Shown: piece by piece, positions 23,852 through 32,437 of the stretch
How the letters are laid out: each line of letters begins with the position of its first letter
Position numbering within the stretch: position 1 is the first letter of the stretch
Assembly: GCF_008629675.1 (NCBI RefSeq)
Contig: NZ_VWOX01000005.1
Coordinates: forward strand, 125,001-189,000
DNA length: 64,000 bases
Direction: 5' to 3'
From: Roseiconus nitratireducens
GTDB lineage: Bacteria > Planctomycetota > Planctomycetia > Pirellulales > Pirellulaceae
Translations under genes and position numbers: made by a program
The notes under the pieces: model-generated
Seen by the model: only the letters and a program-made list of their open reading frames with translations
Told to the model about the DNA's origin: nothing
Databases searched by the model: none

Positions 23852-25033
23852 TCATTTCACCGACAGCATCCGTTCCAACGCCACCAGACTCCAGCGGGTC
23901 ACCTCTTCGGGAACCTCAATGGTGTTTACGGGCGTTCCGTCCCGGAGGTTCTCCAGCGACCAGCAAAGGTGCGGAAGATCGATGCGATACATCGTCGCGC
24001 ACATGCACACGACGGGACTGAGGAAATGGATTTCCTGCTCCGGGTGCTCGGCCTTCAATCGATTCACCAAGTGCAACTCCGTCCCAATCGCCCACTTCGT
24101 ACCGGCCGGACTCTCCTGCACGGTCTTGATGATCAACCCCGTACTTCCGGAGACGTCGGCCAGGTCATTGACTTCGCGCGGACACTCCGGGTGCACCAGG
24201 ATCTTGATGCCGGGATGTTGCTTGCGGAATTGATGGACGTGTTCCGGGCGGAACATCTGGTGCACGCTGCAATGCCCTTTCCACAGAATCACGCGGCTGC
24301 GTTCCAGAGCCTGGTCGTCATTGCCGCCCAATTCCATTTCGTAGGGATCCCAAACGGGCATCTGATCTTCGGTAATCCCCATCTTCAGTGCCGTGTTGCG
24401 TCCCAGGTGCTGATCCGGGAAGAAGAACACTCGGTCCCCACGCTCAAAGGCCCATTCCAGGACGGCCTTGGCGTTGCTGCTGGTGCAAACGATCCCGCCG
24501 TGCTTGCCGCAGAACGCTTTCAAGCTTGCGGCGCTGTTGATGTACGTCACCGGGATCACGCGATCGGTGTCGATCACCTCGGACATGTCTTCCCAGGCGT
24601 CCTCCACTTGGGCGATGGCCGCCATGTCCGCCATCGAACATCCGGCCGCCATGTCGGGCAAGATCACGCGAACCCGCTGCCCGCCGCGGCTTTCCAGTTT
24701 CTCCGGCCGGTTGGCGAGAATGTCAGCCGTTTCGGCCATGAAGTGCACGCCGCAAAAGACGATCGTCCGACAAGCGTCACTGGCCGCGGCCATCTGTGAC
24801 AGTTGGTAGCTGTCGCCCCGCAAGTCGGTGTGCGCGATGACTTCGTCCTGCTGATAGTGGTGGCCCAGGATCAACAGTGAATCCCCCAACTGCTTTCGCA
24901 CCGCCTCGATTCGCCCGACAAGCTCCCCCGTTTCCAGCGTCTTGTACAAGGACAACGGATGCTTGGCCTGGCAGTTGTCTTGTTCGACCGAACCAGGCGA
25001 GACAGTTACCGAAGGGAGTGGTTGAGAAGTCAA
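23852..25033 (-). CDS. nadA: Quinolinate synthase NadA
   Basis: NadA condenses iminoaspartate with dihydroxyacetone phosphate to quinolinate in de novo NAD synthesis, using a [4Fe-4S] cluster. The family stretches are complete: LILGHHYQQDEVIAHTDLRG, FCGVHFMAETADIL, LPDMAAGCSMADM, VHPECPREVNDLADVSGST and VVCMCATMYRIDLPHLCW, with several conserved cysteines. The start is uncertain. I use TTG 25033 (LTSQPLPSVT), about 390 residues. The frame stays open to an ATG at 25213, which would add a non-conserved extension. No ribosome-binding site settles it. No other nad gene is adjacent. Confidence 0.93.
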   Translation of the reverse strand: MTSQPLPSVTVSPGSVEQDNCQAKHPLSLYKTLETGELVGRIEAVRKQLGDSLLILGHHYQQDEVIAHTDLRGDSYQLSQMAAASDACRTIVFCGVHFMAETADILANRPEKLESRGGQRVRVILPDMAAGCSMADMAAIAQVEDAWEDMSEVIDTDRVIPVTYINSAASLKAFCGKHGGIVCTSSNAKAVLEWAFERGDRVFFFPDQHLGRNTALKMGITEDQMPVWDPYEMELGGNDDQALERSRVILWKGHCSVHQMFRPEHVHQFRKQHPGIKILVHPECPREVNDLADVSGSTGLIIKTVQESPAGTKWAIGTELHLVNRLKAEHPEQEIHFLSPVVCMCATMYRIDLPHLCWSLENLRDGTPVNTIEVPEEVTRWSLVALERMLSVK

Positions 25034-25359
25034 GTTGGTGCTTACGAGTTGAAAGGTGAATGACCGGAACGCCAGCTTTCGGGAGACGCAGATGCCCACG
25101 ACCGACCGGGAGGACACGGGCGGAGCACAACTCGCTCCCCCCTTTGCCTGTTGCAAGTATAGCGCCGCCGTGCAGCGGCGTAAAACGCCCGCGGGCCGGA
25201 CGTCACCACCCAAAGCGTGCGGGGGGAATCGTCAGGCCCTGTCTGGCAGGCCCTGTCTGGAACGTCGCGAAACCCTGTCGCTGCCGTCGGGCAGGACATT
25301 CTCACGTTTTCGACGCGGCGTCTAAACGAGGCTTCGCGCCTGTTGGACAGTCCGGACCT
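25034..25359. other. Intergenic region
   Basis: 326 nt between apt and nadA, both on the minus strand. Apart from the 14-bp tandem duplication at 25233-25260, nothing was recognised. The nadA promoter should lie here. Confidence 0.45.
25233..25260. repeat. 14-bp tandem repeat, two exact copies
   Basis: CAGGCCCTGTCTGG occurs at 25233-25246 and exactly again at 25247-25260. Confidence 0.9.
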
Positions 25360-25878
25360 TCAATACACCAACACCGACTCGACTCGATGGGGTGCCAGGC
25401 GTTTCTCGCCTTGCAGATCCGAAAGGTGGATCAAGAAGCTGCAGGCGACGATCTCGGCTTGGCACTTTTCAAGCAGCTTGCAACAAGCCTGCATGGTGCC
25501 CCCGGTCGCCAGCAAGTCATCGGCCACAATGACGCGTTGTCCAGGCAACACTCCATCAATGTGGATGTGAAGCTCGTCACTGCCGTATTCCAAATCGTAG
25601 GAATGGGCATGTGTTTCGAACGGTAGTTTTCCAGGTTTCCGGATCGGAACGACCCCGGCACCCAGCCGCATGGCCAATGGGGCGGCGAACAGAAACCCCC
25701 GCGCTTCGACGGCCGCCACCAGGTCCACCGACTCATTCTCGAACGGCGCGGCCATCGCTTCGGTTGCCACATGCAACGCCTCGGGGCTGAGCAGCAGGGG
25801 CGCGATGTCGCGGAAAATGATTCCGGGTTTGGGGAAATCCGGGATGTCACGGACCAGACTTTTTAGATCGACAGTCAT
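25360..25878 (-). CDS. apt: Adenine phosphoribosyltransferase
   Basis: Apt salvages adenine by transferring the phosphoribosyl group of PRPP to give AMP. The 172-residue length is normal. Family stretches: LVRDIPDFPKPGIIFRDIAPLL, VAAVEARGFLFAAPLA, VPIRKPGKLP, and the PRPP-binding loop VIVADDLLATGGTM. ATG 25878 (MTVDLKSLVRD) matches the usual N-terminus. The frame is open upstream to 26118 but would run into the next gene. Usual cytosolic enzyme; no operon partner is clear. Confidence 0.95.
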   Translation of the reverse strand: MTVDLKSLVRDIPDFPKPGIIFRDIAPLLLSPEALHVATEAMAAPFENESVDLVAAVEARGFLFAAPLAMRLGAGVVPIRKPGKLPFETHAHSYDLEYGSDELHIHIDGVLPGQRVIVADDLLATGGTMQACCKLLEKCQAEIVACSFLIHLSDLQGEKRLAPHRVESVLVY

Positions 25879-26033
25879 CTCGCGGTCAAAGCTCGCTGAA
25901 AAAAACGATTGGAGGATCGATTGCACCAAGGGGACCTTCCGGTTGGCCGGTGCCCTTTCAAAGCAGCATGGTCGTGAATCACGGGTCAAGGTCGCCAAGT
26001 CCGAACGTCCGCATGCGGCAGCCCGCCGGTCGG

Positions 26034-28055
26034 TCAGTCCGCCGACGACAACCCGCTCGCAGCCATCCGACTGGAAGCGATCAGGTCCCGGTGGTGGTAC
26101 CACAATCGATGCAGCCATAAGAACAAGAAACCGTTGGCGACCAGCGAGCAGAGAAGAAACACGTTGACATACGGATTGGATCGGTGTCTTTCCGGCGCCG
26201 AGTCGTTCGCAGCGGGCCCGGATCCTGAATCGCTCGACGACGAACCGCCGCCGAGATCCGATCCGGAAGAGGGCGGCCGATTCACGTTCGTCCGCCCGCT
26301 CAAACCTGCCGTGCCACCGGCCATCGCGATGCGCGGGTCGATCCCTTGCGGCTGGCCGGCCGAATTGACGATCCCCGGCGGAACCGAAGCCGGCACTTGC
26401 GAGCGGGCATCGTCGCGTTGACCGCCAGACTGGCCCTTGGCGACGGCGGTTTCACGAGCCGCTTCACGGTGTTTGCGACCGATGGTCAGTTCGTAGGCGG
26501 TTTCATCATCGACGCGGTTGCCGAAACGATCCAAAATGTTTCGCTCCTTGTCGATCGGGTTGCCGTACTTGTCGTAGGACCATCCGTTGATCGGCAATCC
26601 TGCAATGTCCTTCTCGGACAACCGGGGATCCACGTCTTCCCGCCCGCGGCTGCTGGGAGCCAGCAAGTCCGAAGCCGAGGCGACCCGATCACTGCCCGAA
26701 CCGCTGCCAAACTCCGAATCGCGACGTGCAAACGGCGACCCCTGATCCGGCCGACCGGCAAACGGGGAGCCCGGAGGATTGATGCCGTTGACGGCAGGCG
26801 GCGGGACGTTTGCTCCGGCCGTCGCCGATTGCGATTCTCGCTTGCGGTATTCGGCGTACAACTGGTTCACGTACGCTTGGTTCTGCAACCGTGGATCGTT
26901 GGCTGGGATCTGGAAGTACGCTCCCAGCCGGACAATGTCGTTGGCGGTCCATGTCGTCGGCAGGGTGCTCGCCTGCGTGGCACCCGCATTGGCACCGATG
27001 TTTTGCGTCCCCGAGGTTGTCGAGCTGCCGTAGCCGCCGCGCAGTTGGTTTTGCGAATAAGCGGACGCGGCATTGCTGGGCGGCAGCGAGGCCCCCGGCA
27101 TTCCCAGCGTCCCGGACCCCATCGCGCCACTTGAACTGGCGGACCGGGCCGACGTTCCGGACGATGATCCCCCGGCGTTGTAGCGAGCCGGGTCGTACAG
27201 CGACGGATCAAACCCGGCTTCGGCTGCCGTCGGTGGGCCATAGACAGGGCGATCCCCTGCCGACGGGCTTCCGTTGGTTGCCGCGGTGCGACCGAATTCG
27301 GCACCGTACGTTTTGTCGGTTCGTCCCGCACCCATCGCCGGCGGCAAGAAGACACCCGATGGCGGCGAACCAAAGTTCGAACTGCTGCCCAATCCCGCTC
27401 CAGATTGTCCGCCTGCCGACTGTCCGTTGCCAGGAATCTCCTGCGTCGCCCCGACCGGGCTCACACCGGTCCCCATGCCGGGCGGACTTGCCGCACCACT
27501 GGTGGAGACGGGTGCGGTGGACGGAAAGTAGTTGGTCGACTGCGGCGAGTTGGTCATCCAGGAACTGTCGCGGACGCTGGTCGGCGCGGTGCTGGGACCG
27601 TTGGTCGTCGTCGTGGCCCGCCGCGGATCAACGCCGCCACTGAAATCGGCGAAATTCATCGCGCCGGCGGCCCCATCAACTTTGTCACGGACTTCGTCGG
27701 CAACCGTCGAAAGGGAATCGGGAATCGTGAATCCGCCAGGTCCCTGAGGCTTGAACAACCGCAAGGAAGAGGCCTTCGCTGTCGTCGGCTCCGCTTCTTC
27801 CGGCTCAGACTCGGACTTGGGCGGCGAGGCCGGCAAGGTCGGTTGCTCGACCGGTGAATAATCGTCAACAGCAGCTTCGGCCGAAACGAAGTCCCGCGTG
27901 CCGCCAGCTGAAGAGTGGATCACCGACGCGGTCGCGCGTGAATCGTCGCAACCGTCCCGCGCAGGAAAGAACGCGGATGATTGAGCCGCAGCGTCTCCGC
28001 CGATCGTCGCCATCCACAGCGCGGCGACCGCCAGAATTCGAATGGGTTCGCCCAT
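26034..28055 (-). CDS. Large low-complexity membrane protein with C-terminal helix
   Basis: A 673-residue protein without a recognised family. It has a signal peptide (ILAVAALWMATIGGDAAAQ) and a long Gly/Ser/Pro/Thr/Asn-rich middle (~80-340). A short ordered segment near 370-410 (WTANDIVRLGAYFQIPANDPRLQNQAYVNQLY, shown here only in part by role) is followed by another at ~490-535 (GLPINGWSYDKYGNPIDKE, then FGNRVDDETAYELTIGRKHRE). A single C-terminal membrane helix (YVNVFLLCSLVANGFLFLWL) comes before a short basic tail. The topology suggests a periplasmic protein anchored at its C-terminus. Coding is supported by continuous frame, signal peptide and biased composition. Confidence 0.65.
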   Translation of the reverse strand: MGEPIRILAVAALWMATIGGDAAAQSSAFFPARDGCDDSRATASVIHSSAGGTRDFVSAEAAVDDYSPVEQPTLPASPPKSESEPEEAEPTTAKASSLRLFKPQGPGGFTIPDSLSTVADEVRDKVDGAAGAMNFADFSGGVDPRRATTTTNGPSTAPTSVRDSSWMTNSPQSTNYFPSTAPVSTSGAASPPGMGTGVSPVGATQEIPGNGQSAGGQSGAGLGSSSNFGSPPSGVFLPPAMGAGRTDKTYGAEFGRTAATNGSPSAGDRPVYGPPTAAEAGFDPSLYDPARYNAGGSSSGTSARSASSSGAMGSGTLGMPGASLPPSNAASAYSQNQLRGGYGSSTTSGTQNIGANAGATQASTLPTTWTANDIVRLGAYFQIPANDPRLQNQAYVNQLYAEYRKRESQSATAGANVPPPAVNGINPPGSPFAGRPDQGSPFARRDSEFGSGSGSDRVASASDLLAPSSRGREDVDPRLSEKDIAGLPINGWSYDKYGNPIDKERNILDRFGNRVDDETAYELTIGRKHREAARETAVAKGQSGGQRDDARSQVPASVPPGIVNSAGQPQGIDPRIAMAGGTAGLSGRTNVNRPPSSGSDLGGGSSSSDSGSGPAANDSAPERHRSNPYVNVFLLCSLVANGFLFLWLHRLWYHHRDLIASSRMAASGLSSAD

Positions 28056-28506
28056 GACATTCTTCCCTGAACAAGCAATTGGACATCAATTCCGTTTCAC
28101 GCCGATTCCGCTCCAACGTGCTTCGTACCACGCCGGGAGAGGAGTTAGCGGACGGAGTTGGCACACCCCGGGCGCGTGTTTCATGGCAGAGATTAACGCG
28201 GGCCGGGGGTCTGGGTAAAGAGAGTTTTTCGGGCAATGGACCCAATCCGGTCCACCAGGCATTGGTTACCAGACGGCACATGAACCGACAGCCGCGCCGG
28301 CCACCGGCGTGACACCGGTCAAACTTAGAAAGCACACAGCCCTGGCAAACTGGGCAACTGCCGGACCATGTGCCGTTGCGCCCGCCGCGCGACGCCCCGA
28401 CGCAGCCGTTCTCCCCCCCGACACGCCGCAGAAGGCTCCCACCTGTACCGTGGATTGCTTCGCTGCCATCATTGATCAGCCCGTCCACTTTCACGAGATC
28501 CGATCG
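28056..28506. other. Divergent intergenic region, nothing recognised
   Basis: 451 nt between the divergent genes starting at 28055 and 28507. No clear promoter, palindrome or repeat was recognised, and the small frames look like noise. Confidence 0.45.
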
Positions 28507-29541
28507 ATGCATCGTTTTTTTCCAACCGTGGTCCTGTCCGTCCTCGCCGCAGGATTGCCGCTGTGCGCTGGTTGTCGGTCCCAACGAAGTCCGGATCCAG
28601 GGGACGAGACATCCCGGCCGGTGGCCGTCCAATTGAACTGGTATCCGGAAACGGAACACGGCGGGTTGTATCAGGCGCTGGCCGACGGCACCTACGCCGC
28701 CGCCGGACTAGCGATGGACCTTCGCCCCGGCGGGCGCGCCACGCCAATCGGACCCGAGCTGGAATTGCAACGCTGCCAGTTTGCGATCGCCAATGCGGAC
28801 GATGTGGTGATCTTTCGCCAGCAAGGCATCGACGTGGTCGCAGTGATGGCGGCCATGCAAAACCATCCGCGTTGCATCCTGGCGCGTGAGGACAGCGGCG
28901 TGCAAGGCTTCGATGACTTGGCCGGAAAAACGTTTCAGCGGCAAGCGGGTCGCGCGTTTGTCGAGTTTCTCCGTGCCGGCGGCTACCTGAAAGACGTCAA
29001 GGAGGTTCCCTACCACGGCAGCATCGCTTCGCTGGTAGCCGACCCGCAGATCGTGATCCAGGCCTACAGCTGCGCCGAACCCCTGTTGGCTCAACAACAG
29101 GGAATCAAAGTCCGGACCCTGATGCTCAGCGACCTCGGTTTCAATCCCTATTCCAGCGTCCTGGTGACGACCGGCCGTCTGATTCGCGACGACCCGGAGC
29201 TGGTCCAAAGCGTCGTGGATGCGACGCGTCAGGGTTGGCGTAACTACCTGACGGATGGACAAGCGGGGAACGACGCCATCCTGAAGGCGAATGAGCACGG
29301 GATGACCAAAGAAGCGTTGGACTTTGGCGCCAAGGTGATGAAGGACCTGGCAATGCCGGACGGCGATGATCTGGAATCGGTGGGCACCATGTCGCCCCAG
29401 CGCTGGGACACGCTGCACGAGCAGCTGGTCCAGTTGGAACTGGTGCAGCCGGACCAGGTCGCAGCCGAAGATTGTTACACGCTGCAGTTCCTGAACGCCG
29501 CCTCCACCCCAGCCGCTTCAGACGCTTCCGCGGCACCTTGA
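28507..29541 (+). CDS. NMT1/THI5-like ABC transporter substrate-binding protein
   Basis: A 344-residue periplasmic binding protein. The signal ends in LPLCAGCRS, a lipobox-like site that would make it a lipoprotein (Cys at -3 is atypical). The fold opens with VAVQLNWYPETEHGGLYQALADGTYAAAGL, characteristic of the NMT1/THI5 family that binds pyrimidine, nitrate or sulfonate-type ligands; the long form is split here by VDLRPGG-like spacing. QNHPRCILAREDSGVQGFDDLAGK and NPYSSVLVTTGRLI also fit. The frame is open upstream to 28309, but ATG 28507 starts the signal peptide. No permease or ATPase gene is adjacent, so it is an orphan here. A thiamine-precursor role is only a guess. Confidence 0.82.
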   Translation: MHRFFPTVVLSVLAAGLPLCAGCRSQRSPDPGDETSRPVAVQLNWYPETEHGGLYQALADGTYAAAGLAMDLRPGGRATPIGPELELQRCQFAIANADDVVIFRQQGIDVVAVMAAMQNHPRCILAREDSGVQGFDDLAGKTFQRQAGRAFVEFLRAGGYLKDVKEVPYHGSIASLVADPQIVIQAYSCAEPLLAQQQGIKVRTLMLSDLGFNPYSSVLVTTGRLIRDDPELVQSVVDATRQGWRNYLTDGQAGNDAILKANEHGMTKEALDFGAKVMKDLAMPDGDDLESVGTMSPQRWDTLHEQLVQLELVQPDQVAAEDCYTLQFLNAASTPAASDASAAP

Positions 29542-29635
29542 TGCAGCCGTTCCCGGCGATCCGCTTCCCGTTGGGACCTCCCGCATCCGCGACTTCGACC
29601 CGGCTTCGCAGCTTGATGTCAGCTTCGCGCTTTTA

Positions 29636-29743
29636 GTCAGCGGCCCAGCTTGAAGTCAGCGGCCCAGCTTGAAGTCAGCGGCCCAGCTTGAAGTCAGCGG
29701 CCCAGCTTGAAGTCAGCGGCCCAGCTTGAAGTCAGCGGCCCAG
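29636..29743. repeat. 19-bp tandem array, six copies, includes a stop codon
   Basis: GTCAGCGGCCCAG recurs at 29636, 29655, 29674, 29693, 29712 and 29731, exactly 19 bp apart, joined by CTTGAA. On the minus strand each unit reads CTGGGCCGCTGACTTCAAG, repeating the last codons and TGA of the WXG100-like gene. A degenerate further unit lies near 29611. Confidence 0.95.
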
Positions 29744-30001
29744 ATACGCGTCGATCTGCTCGGCCTTGCGGAGCAAATACGGGATGTGCTGTTCCGTCGT
29801 TTTGACCAGCCGCGAGACTTGACGCAATTGATCGCCGAATTCAGCGGCAAACTTTCGCTGTTGTTCATCACGCCAGGTCTGCTCCAGCTGATTCATCTGC
29901 GTCCCTAACGCCGTGGACTGTTCTTTCAACTGCTCGACAAATCGGTTCAGGTGCGCGGCGAATTGGCGAAGTTGCTCGGGATCGACGACGGCTTGGCTCA
30001 C
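29732..30001 (-). CDS. WXG100-like small helical protein
   Basis: An 89-residue protein predicted to be two helices joined by a turn containing W-R-D (QTWRDEQQRKFAAEF, W at 43). This fits the WXG100/ESAT-6 hairpin topology, with Asp in place of Gly in the WXG turn. WXG100-like proteins of planctomycetes are known by annotation, but their secretion route is unclear, and no EssC/FtsK-type ATPase is present here. The gene follows the TPR protein by 42 nt on the same strand. Its 3' end lies inside the 19-bp repeat array, so the stop codon is repeated downstream. Confidence 0.65.
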   Translation of the reverse strand: MSQAVVDPEQLRQFAAHLNRFVEQLKEQSTALGTQMNQLEQTWRDEQQRKFAAEFGDQLRQVSRLVKTTEQHIPYLLRKAEQIDAYLGR

Positions 30002-30043
30002 GGCGGTCTCCGGTGGTGAGAGAGAATGGTGTCGGTGCGGGTG

Positions 30044-31000
30044 TCAGGCGTGATCCGATCCGGACGATTCCATTCGTTCCAGGTGTTCCCGGTATTGCTG
30101 CCCCGTGGCATCCAACCCCAGTTTTTCTGACAGCTCGTTCAGCATTTTCAGCGCCGGCCGTTTCAACCGCGTGGGGGCAATCACGGCTTTGCGGAGTGCG
30201 ACGGCCCGCAACTCCTTCATCGCCGCCAGATCCTTTCCGATGGCGATCAGACACCGCGCCCGCAGAAAATGCGCCGCCGGTGCGAACTCGTCCAGCTCCA
30301 ACAACCGCCCGGCTTCGGCGAAGGAATCTTCAAACAGCTCGGCATCGAACTTGGCTTCGGCCAGCGCCATGCGAAGGGTCGTCTGGGTCGGGTCACGTTC
30401 CAGGCGGGCCCGACAGACATCGATCCGCCGACATGCCCAGTCGCTGCGACTGCGTTCCAACTCACGCTGCGCCTCGGCGGTCTTCAAACGGTGCGCAAGT
30501 TCGCTGACTTCGCGAAACTGTTGCAGCGATCTGGCCAGAATCGCTTCTTCCAGTTGATACCGGACACGTTCTTCCTCCGGGAAAATCTGAGCCGCCTGAG
30601 TCAACAGCCGTTTGGCTTCCAGCGGCCGTTCCTCTTCGCGATAGATGGACGCCAGTTCCAGGAACCCGTCCAGATCGGTCGGGTTCTCTCGCAGCTTGTG
30701 CTCAAGCTCTTGACGCCTCTCCAGCTGAACCGCTTGCTTGGAATCCGCCGGGCTGTCGATCGTCTCTTCATCCACGCCGGCCCGCGGCTTCTTCAGCAGT
30801 TCATCGGGGCGCACCGGACGCCACCGTCCGCCTTCCAGCGGTCCCAGATCGGGATTGCCCGATTGCGACAACAGCTCCGTCTCCTCGTTCTCGATCGCCG
30901 ATTTCCGCGAAAGATCCTCCGTGACCGCATCGGAGTCGGAAGCCGCCTGGGGATCGCGTGCGACATCCGCGTCGTCAGGTTGGGAATCAGAATGCGACAT
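30044..31000 (-). CDS. Cytoplasmic TPR-like repeat protein
   Basis: A 318-residue soluble protein without signal or membrane segment. The first ~90 residues are Ser/Asp/Glu rich and probably disordered. Residues ~100-305 form helical pairs of TPR type, such as DLDGFLELASIYREEERPLEAKRLL, TTLRMALAEAKFDAELFEDSFAEAGRLL and EFAPAAHFLRARCLIAIGK (quoted in short form as helical-pair landmarks). TPR domains mediate protein contacts. It precedes the WXG100-like gene by 42 nt and is probably co-transcribed, so an adaptor or chaperone role toward that small protein is possible but only inferred. Confidence 0.75.
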   Translation of the reverse strand: MSHSDSQPDDADVARDPQAASDSDAVTEDLSRKSAIENEETELLSQSGNPDLGPLEGGRWRPVRPDELLKKPRAGVDEETIDSPADSKQAVQLERRQELEHKLRENPTDLDGFLELASIYREEERPLEAKRLLTQAAQIFPEEERVRYQLEEAILARSLQQFREVSELAHRLKTAEAQRELERSRSDWACRRIDVCRARLERDPTQTTLRMALAEAKFDAELFEDSFAEAGRLLELDEFAPAAHFLRARCLIAIGKDLAAMKELRAVALRKAVIAPTRLKRPALKMLNELSEKLGLDATGQQYREHLERMESSGSDHA

Positions 31001-31304
31001 GATCGGCGTTGGACAAGGAAGAGACGCCTGGAAGCGGAGTCACGGTCGGCGCTGCGTTGCCCGCCGACACGCCCCAAATTGTATCACAGTTGGGTCCGCG
31101 TATCAGTTTGCCGCGTGGGAGCATCTTCGTGGCGCCCGTCGAATGGTCGCGCCGACGAGAACGGAGGTGACAACGGCGGACCACCGTGGGCGGACTGTCA
31201 ACTGGCAACGCGTCACTGGAAGCGACGCCGTCGTCAAACACGGCGCCGCCTAAGACTTTCCTCGGTCGGTATCGCGACCGACCGTCAACCGATGGAGCCG
31301 AATC
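31001..31304. other. Intergenic region, nothing recognised
   Basis: 304 nt between two minus-strand genes. A weak TACAAT-like -10 for the TPR gene occurs around 31078-31083 on the minus strand, without a matching -35. Confidence 0.35.
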
Positions 31305-31679
31305 TCACCACGGTCCGCGGACGTAGTAGTAGCCAAACTGGTCGGTATGGCTGGGCCAGTGCGGGGTCGGCAGGAACGATCCCCGAGCGGCGGCTCCCGG
31401 ACGGCTGGCGTTGCGGCCAAACTGATGATGAATCGGGTACATCAGGTTTTGGCTCACGCCCCAGGAGTACGTCTGACGCATGTGCGCGGTGGGGGGGACG
31501 ACCACCGCAGTCGGCTGCCCGTAGGACTGGTGGTAGTAGGCTCCGTGCCACGGGCGGTCCATGGCAAAGTTGTGCGCCCAAACCTGAGTCATCGCCAGCG
31601 GATCGCCGGCCGACGCTTTGTGTTCGGATGCAACACCGATGGTCGCGACGCAGGCGACAAGGAGAAGAAGTTTTCGCAT
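31305..31679 (-). CDS. Small secreted Tyr/His/Pro-rich protein
   Basis: A 124-residue exported protein of unknown function. It has a clean signal peptide (RKLLLLVACVATIGVASEHKASA). The mature part is rich in Tyr, His, Pro and Trp (HNFAMDRPWHGAYYHQSYGQP, shortened here, then SWGVSQNLMYPIHHQFG and the ending FGYYYVRGPW). It lies 59 nt downstream of the Cys-rich secreted protein and shares its aromatic, His-containing style, so the two probably form a small envelope-protein operon. No enzyme motif is seen. Confidence 0.6.
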   Translation of the reverse strand: MRKLLLLVACVATIGVASEHKASAGDPLAMTQVWAHNFAMDRPWHGAYYHQSYGQPTAVVVPPTAHMRQTYSWGVSQNLMYPIHHQFGRNASRPGAAARGSFLPTPHWPSHTDQFGYYYVRGPW

Positions 31680-31738
31680 GTTTCTGTGCTCAACGGGTTG
31701 GAAATGGCTTGAACCGATGCGGTCCGGAGGGCGGCGAG

Positions 31739-32437
31739 CTAGCGGGGGATCCGCAGCTTGTTCCAGTACAGGTTGCTGACGAACGTCTTCACCGGCGGAG
31801 CGTAGTAGACTGCCCGGGTGCGGTTCATCCCGCGGCCGTTGTCGTAGCTGTTGTGAAAGCGGTTTTTGTGCCAGTACAGGTACTCTTCCGGATAGAACGG
31901 CTGGTAAGTGAAGTACGTGTGCCCGACAAAGTGCGGAACGGGAAGCGGGGAAATATACATTTGGGCGTTCGCGCGGTTGCAGTTGCCCTGGGTGTAGTAG
32001 TTGTAGAACAGGTCGGAGTGGTCGTACTTGCGCGGCTGGCAACCGGCGTTCGCTCCGCCGATGCCGTGAATGCCGGCGACGGCGCCATCCAGCCCGTTCC
32101 CGAACAGGGCGGCGTGCCCGTGTCCTAGACGACCATGTCTTAGACCGCCCGCTCCGCAAATTCCGCCAGCACAGTTTCCGCCCGCACAAGCGCCTCCCTG
32201 ACAGCTACCGTCCTGGCAACTTCCGTCCTGGCAACCGCTCTCCTGATAGTCGCCGATCACGGTTCCAGAATCCAGGTCTCCGACGTAGTTGGAATTGCCA
32301 ACCACGGTGTCGCTGACCACCTCGCTGGAAACGATGTACGGCACCCCGGGCTCGGCGGCACCTACCGCCGAAGACGAAGTCATGGCGGCCAATGCCAGTG
32401 CGCCGCCGAAAAGGTGTTTTGCAAATCGAAGTTTCAT
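31739..32437 (-). CDS. Secreted Cys/Gly-repeat protein
   Basis: A 232-residue exported protein of unknown function with a signal peptide (KHLFGGALALAAMTSSSAVGA). A five-residue Cys repeat (CQDGS, CQDGS, CQGGA, CAGGN, CAGGI, C) spans about residues 69-94. A Gly/His-rich linker and a Tyr/Phe/His-rich C-terminal half follow (YFTYQPFYPEEYLYWHKNRF, then VKTFVSNLYWNKLRIPR). The regular Cys spacing suggests disulfide cross-linking or metal binding in a surface layer; this is inference. Paired with the small secreted gene downstream. Confidence 0.65.
   Translation of the reverse strand: MKLRFAKHLFGGALALAAMTSSSAVGAAEPGVPYIVSSEVVSDTVVGNSNYVGDLDSGTVIGDYQESGCQDGSCQDGSCQGGACAGGNCAGGICGAGGLRHGRLGHGHAALFGNGLDGAVAGIHGIGGANAGCQPRKYDHSDLFYNYYTQGNCNRANAQMYISPLPVPHFVGHTYFTYQPFYPEEYLYWHKNRFHNSYDNGRGMNRTRAVYYAPPVKTFVSNLYWNKLRIPR

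Noticed and set aside
29636..29743. CRISPR array
   Set aside because: The units are directly adjacent with only six bases between the 13-bp cores; there are no unique spacers of CRISPR length and no cas genes.
30269..32128. A 619-residue plus-strand frame
   Set aside because: It is antisense to the TPR gene and the two secreted-protein genes; composition is that of a shadow frame.
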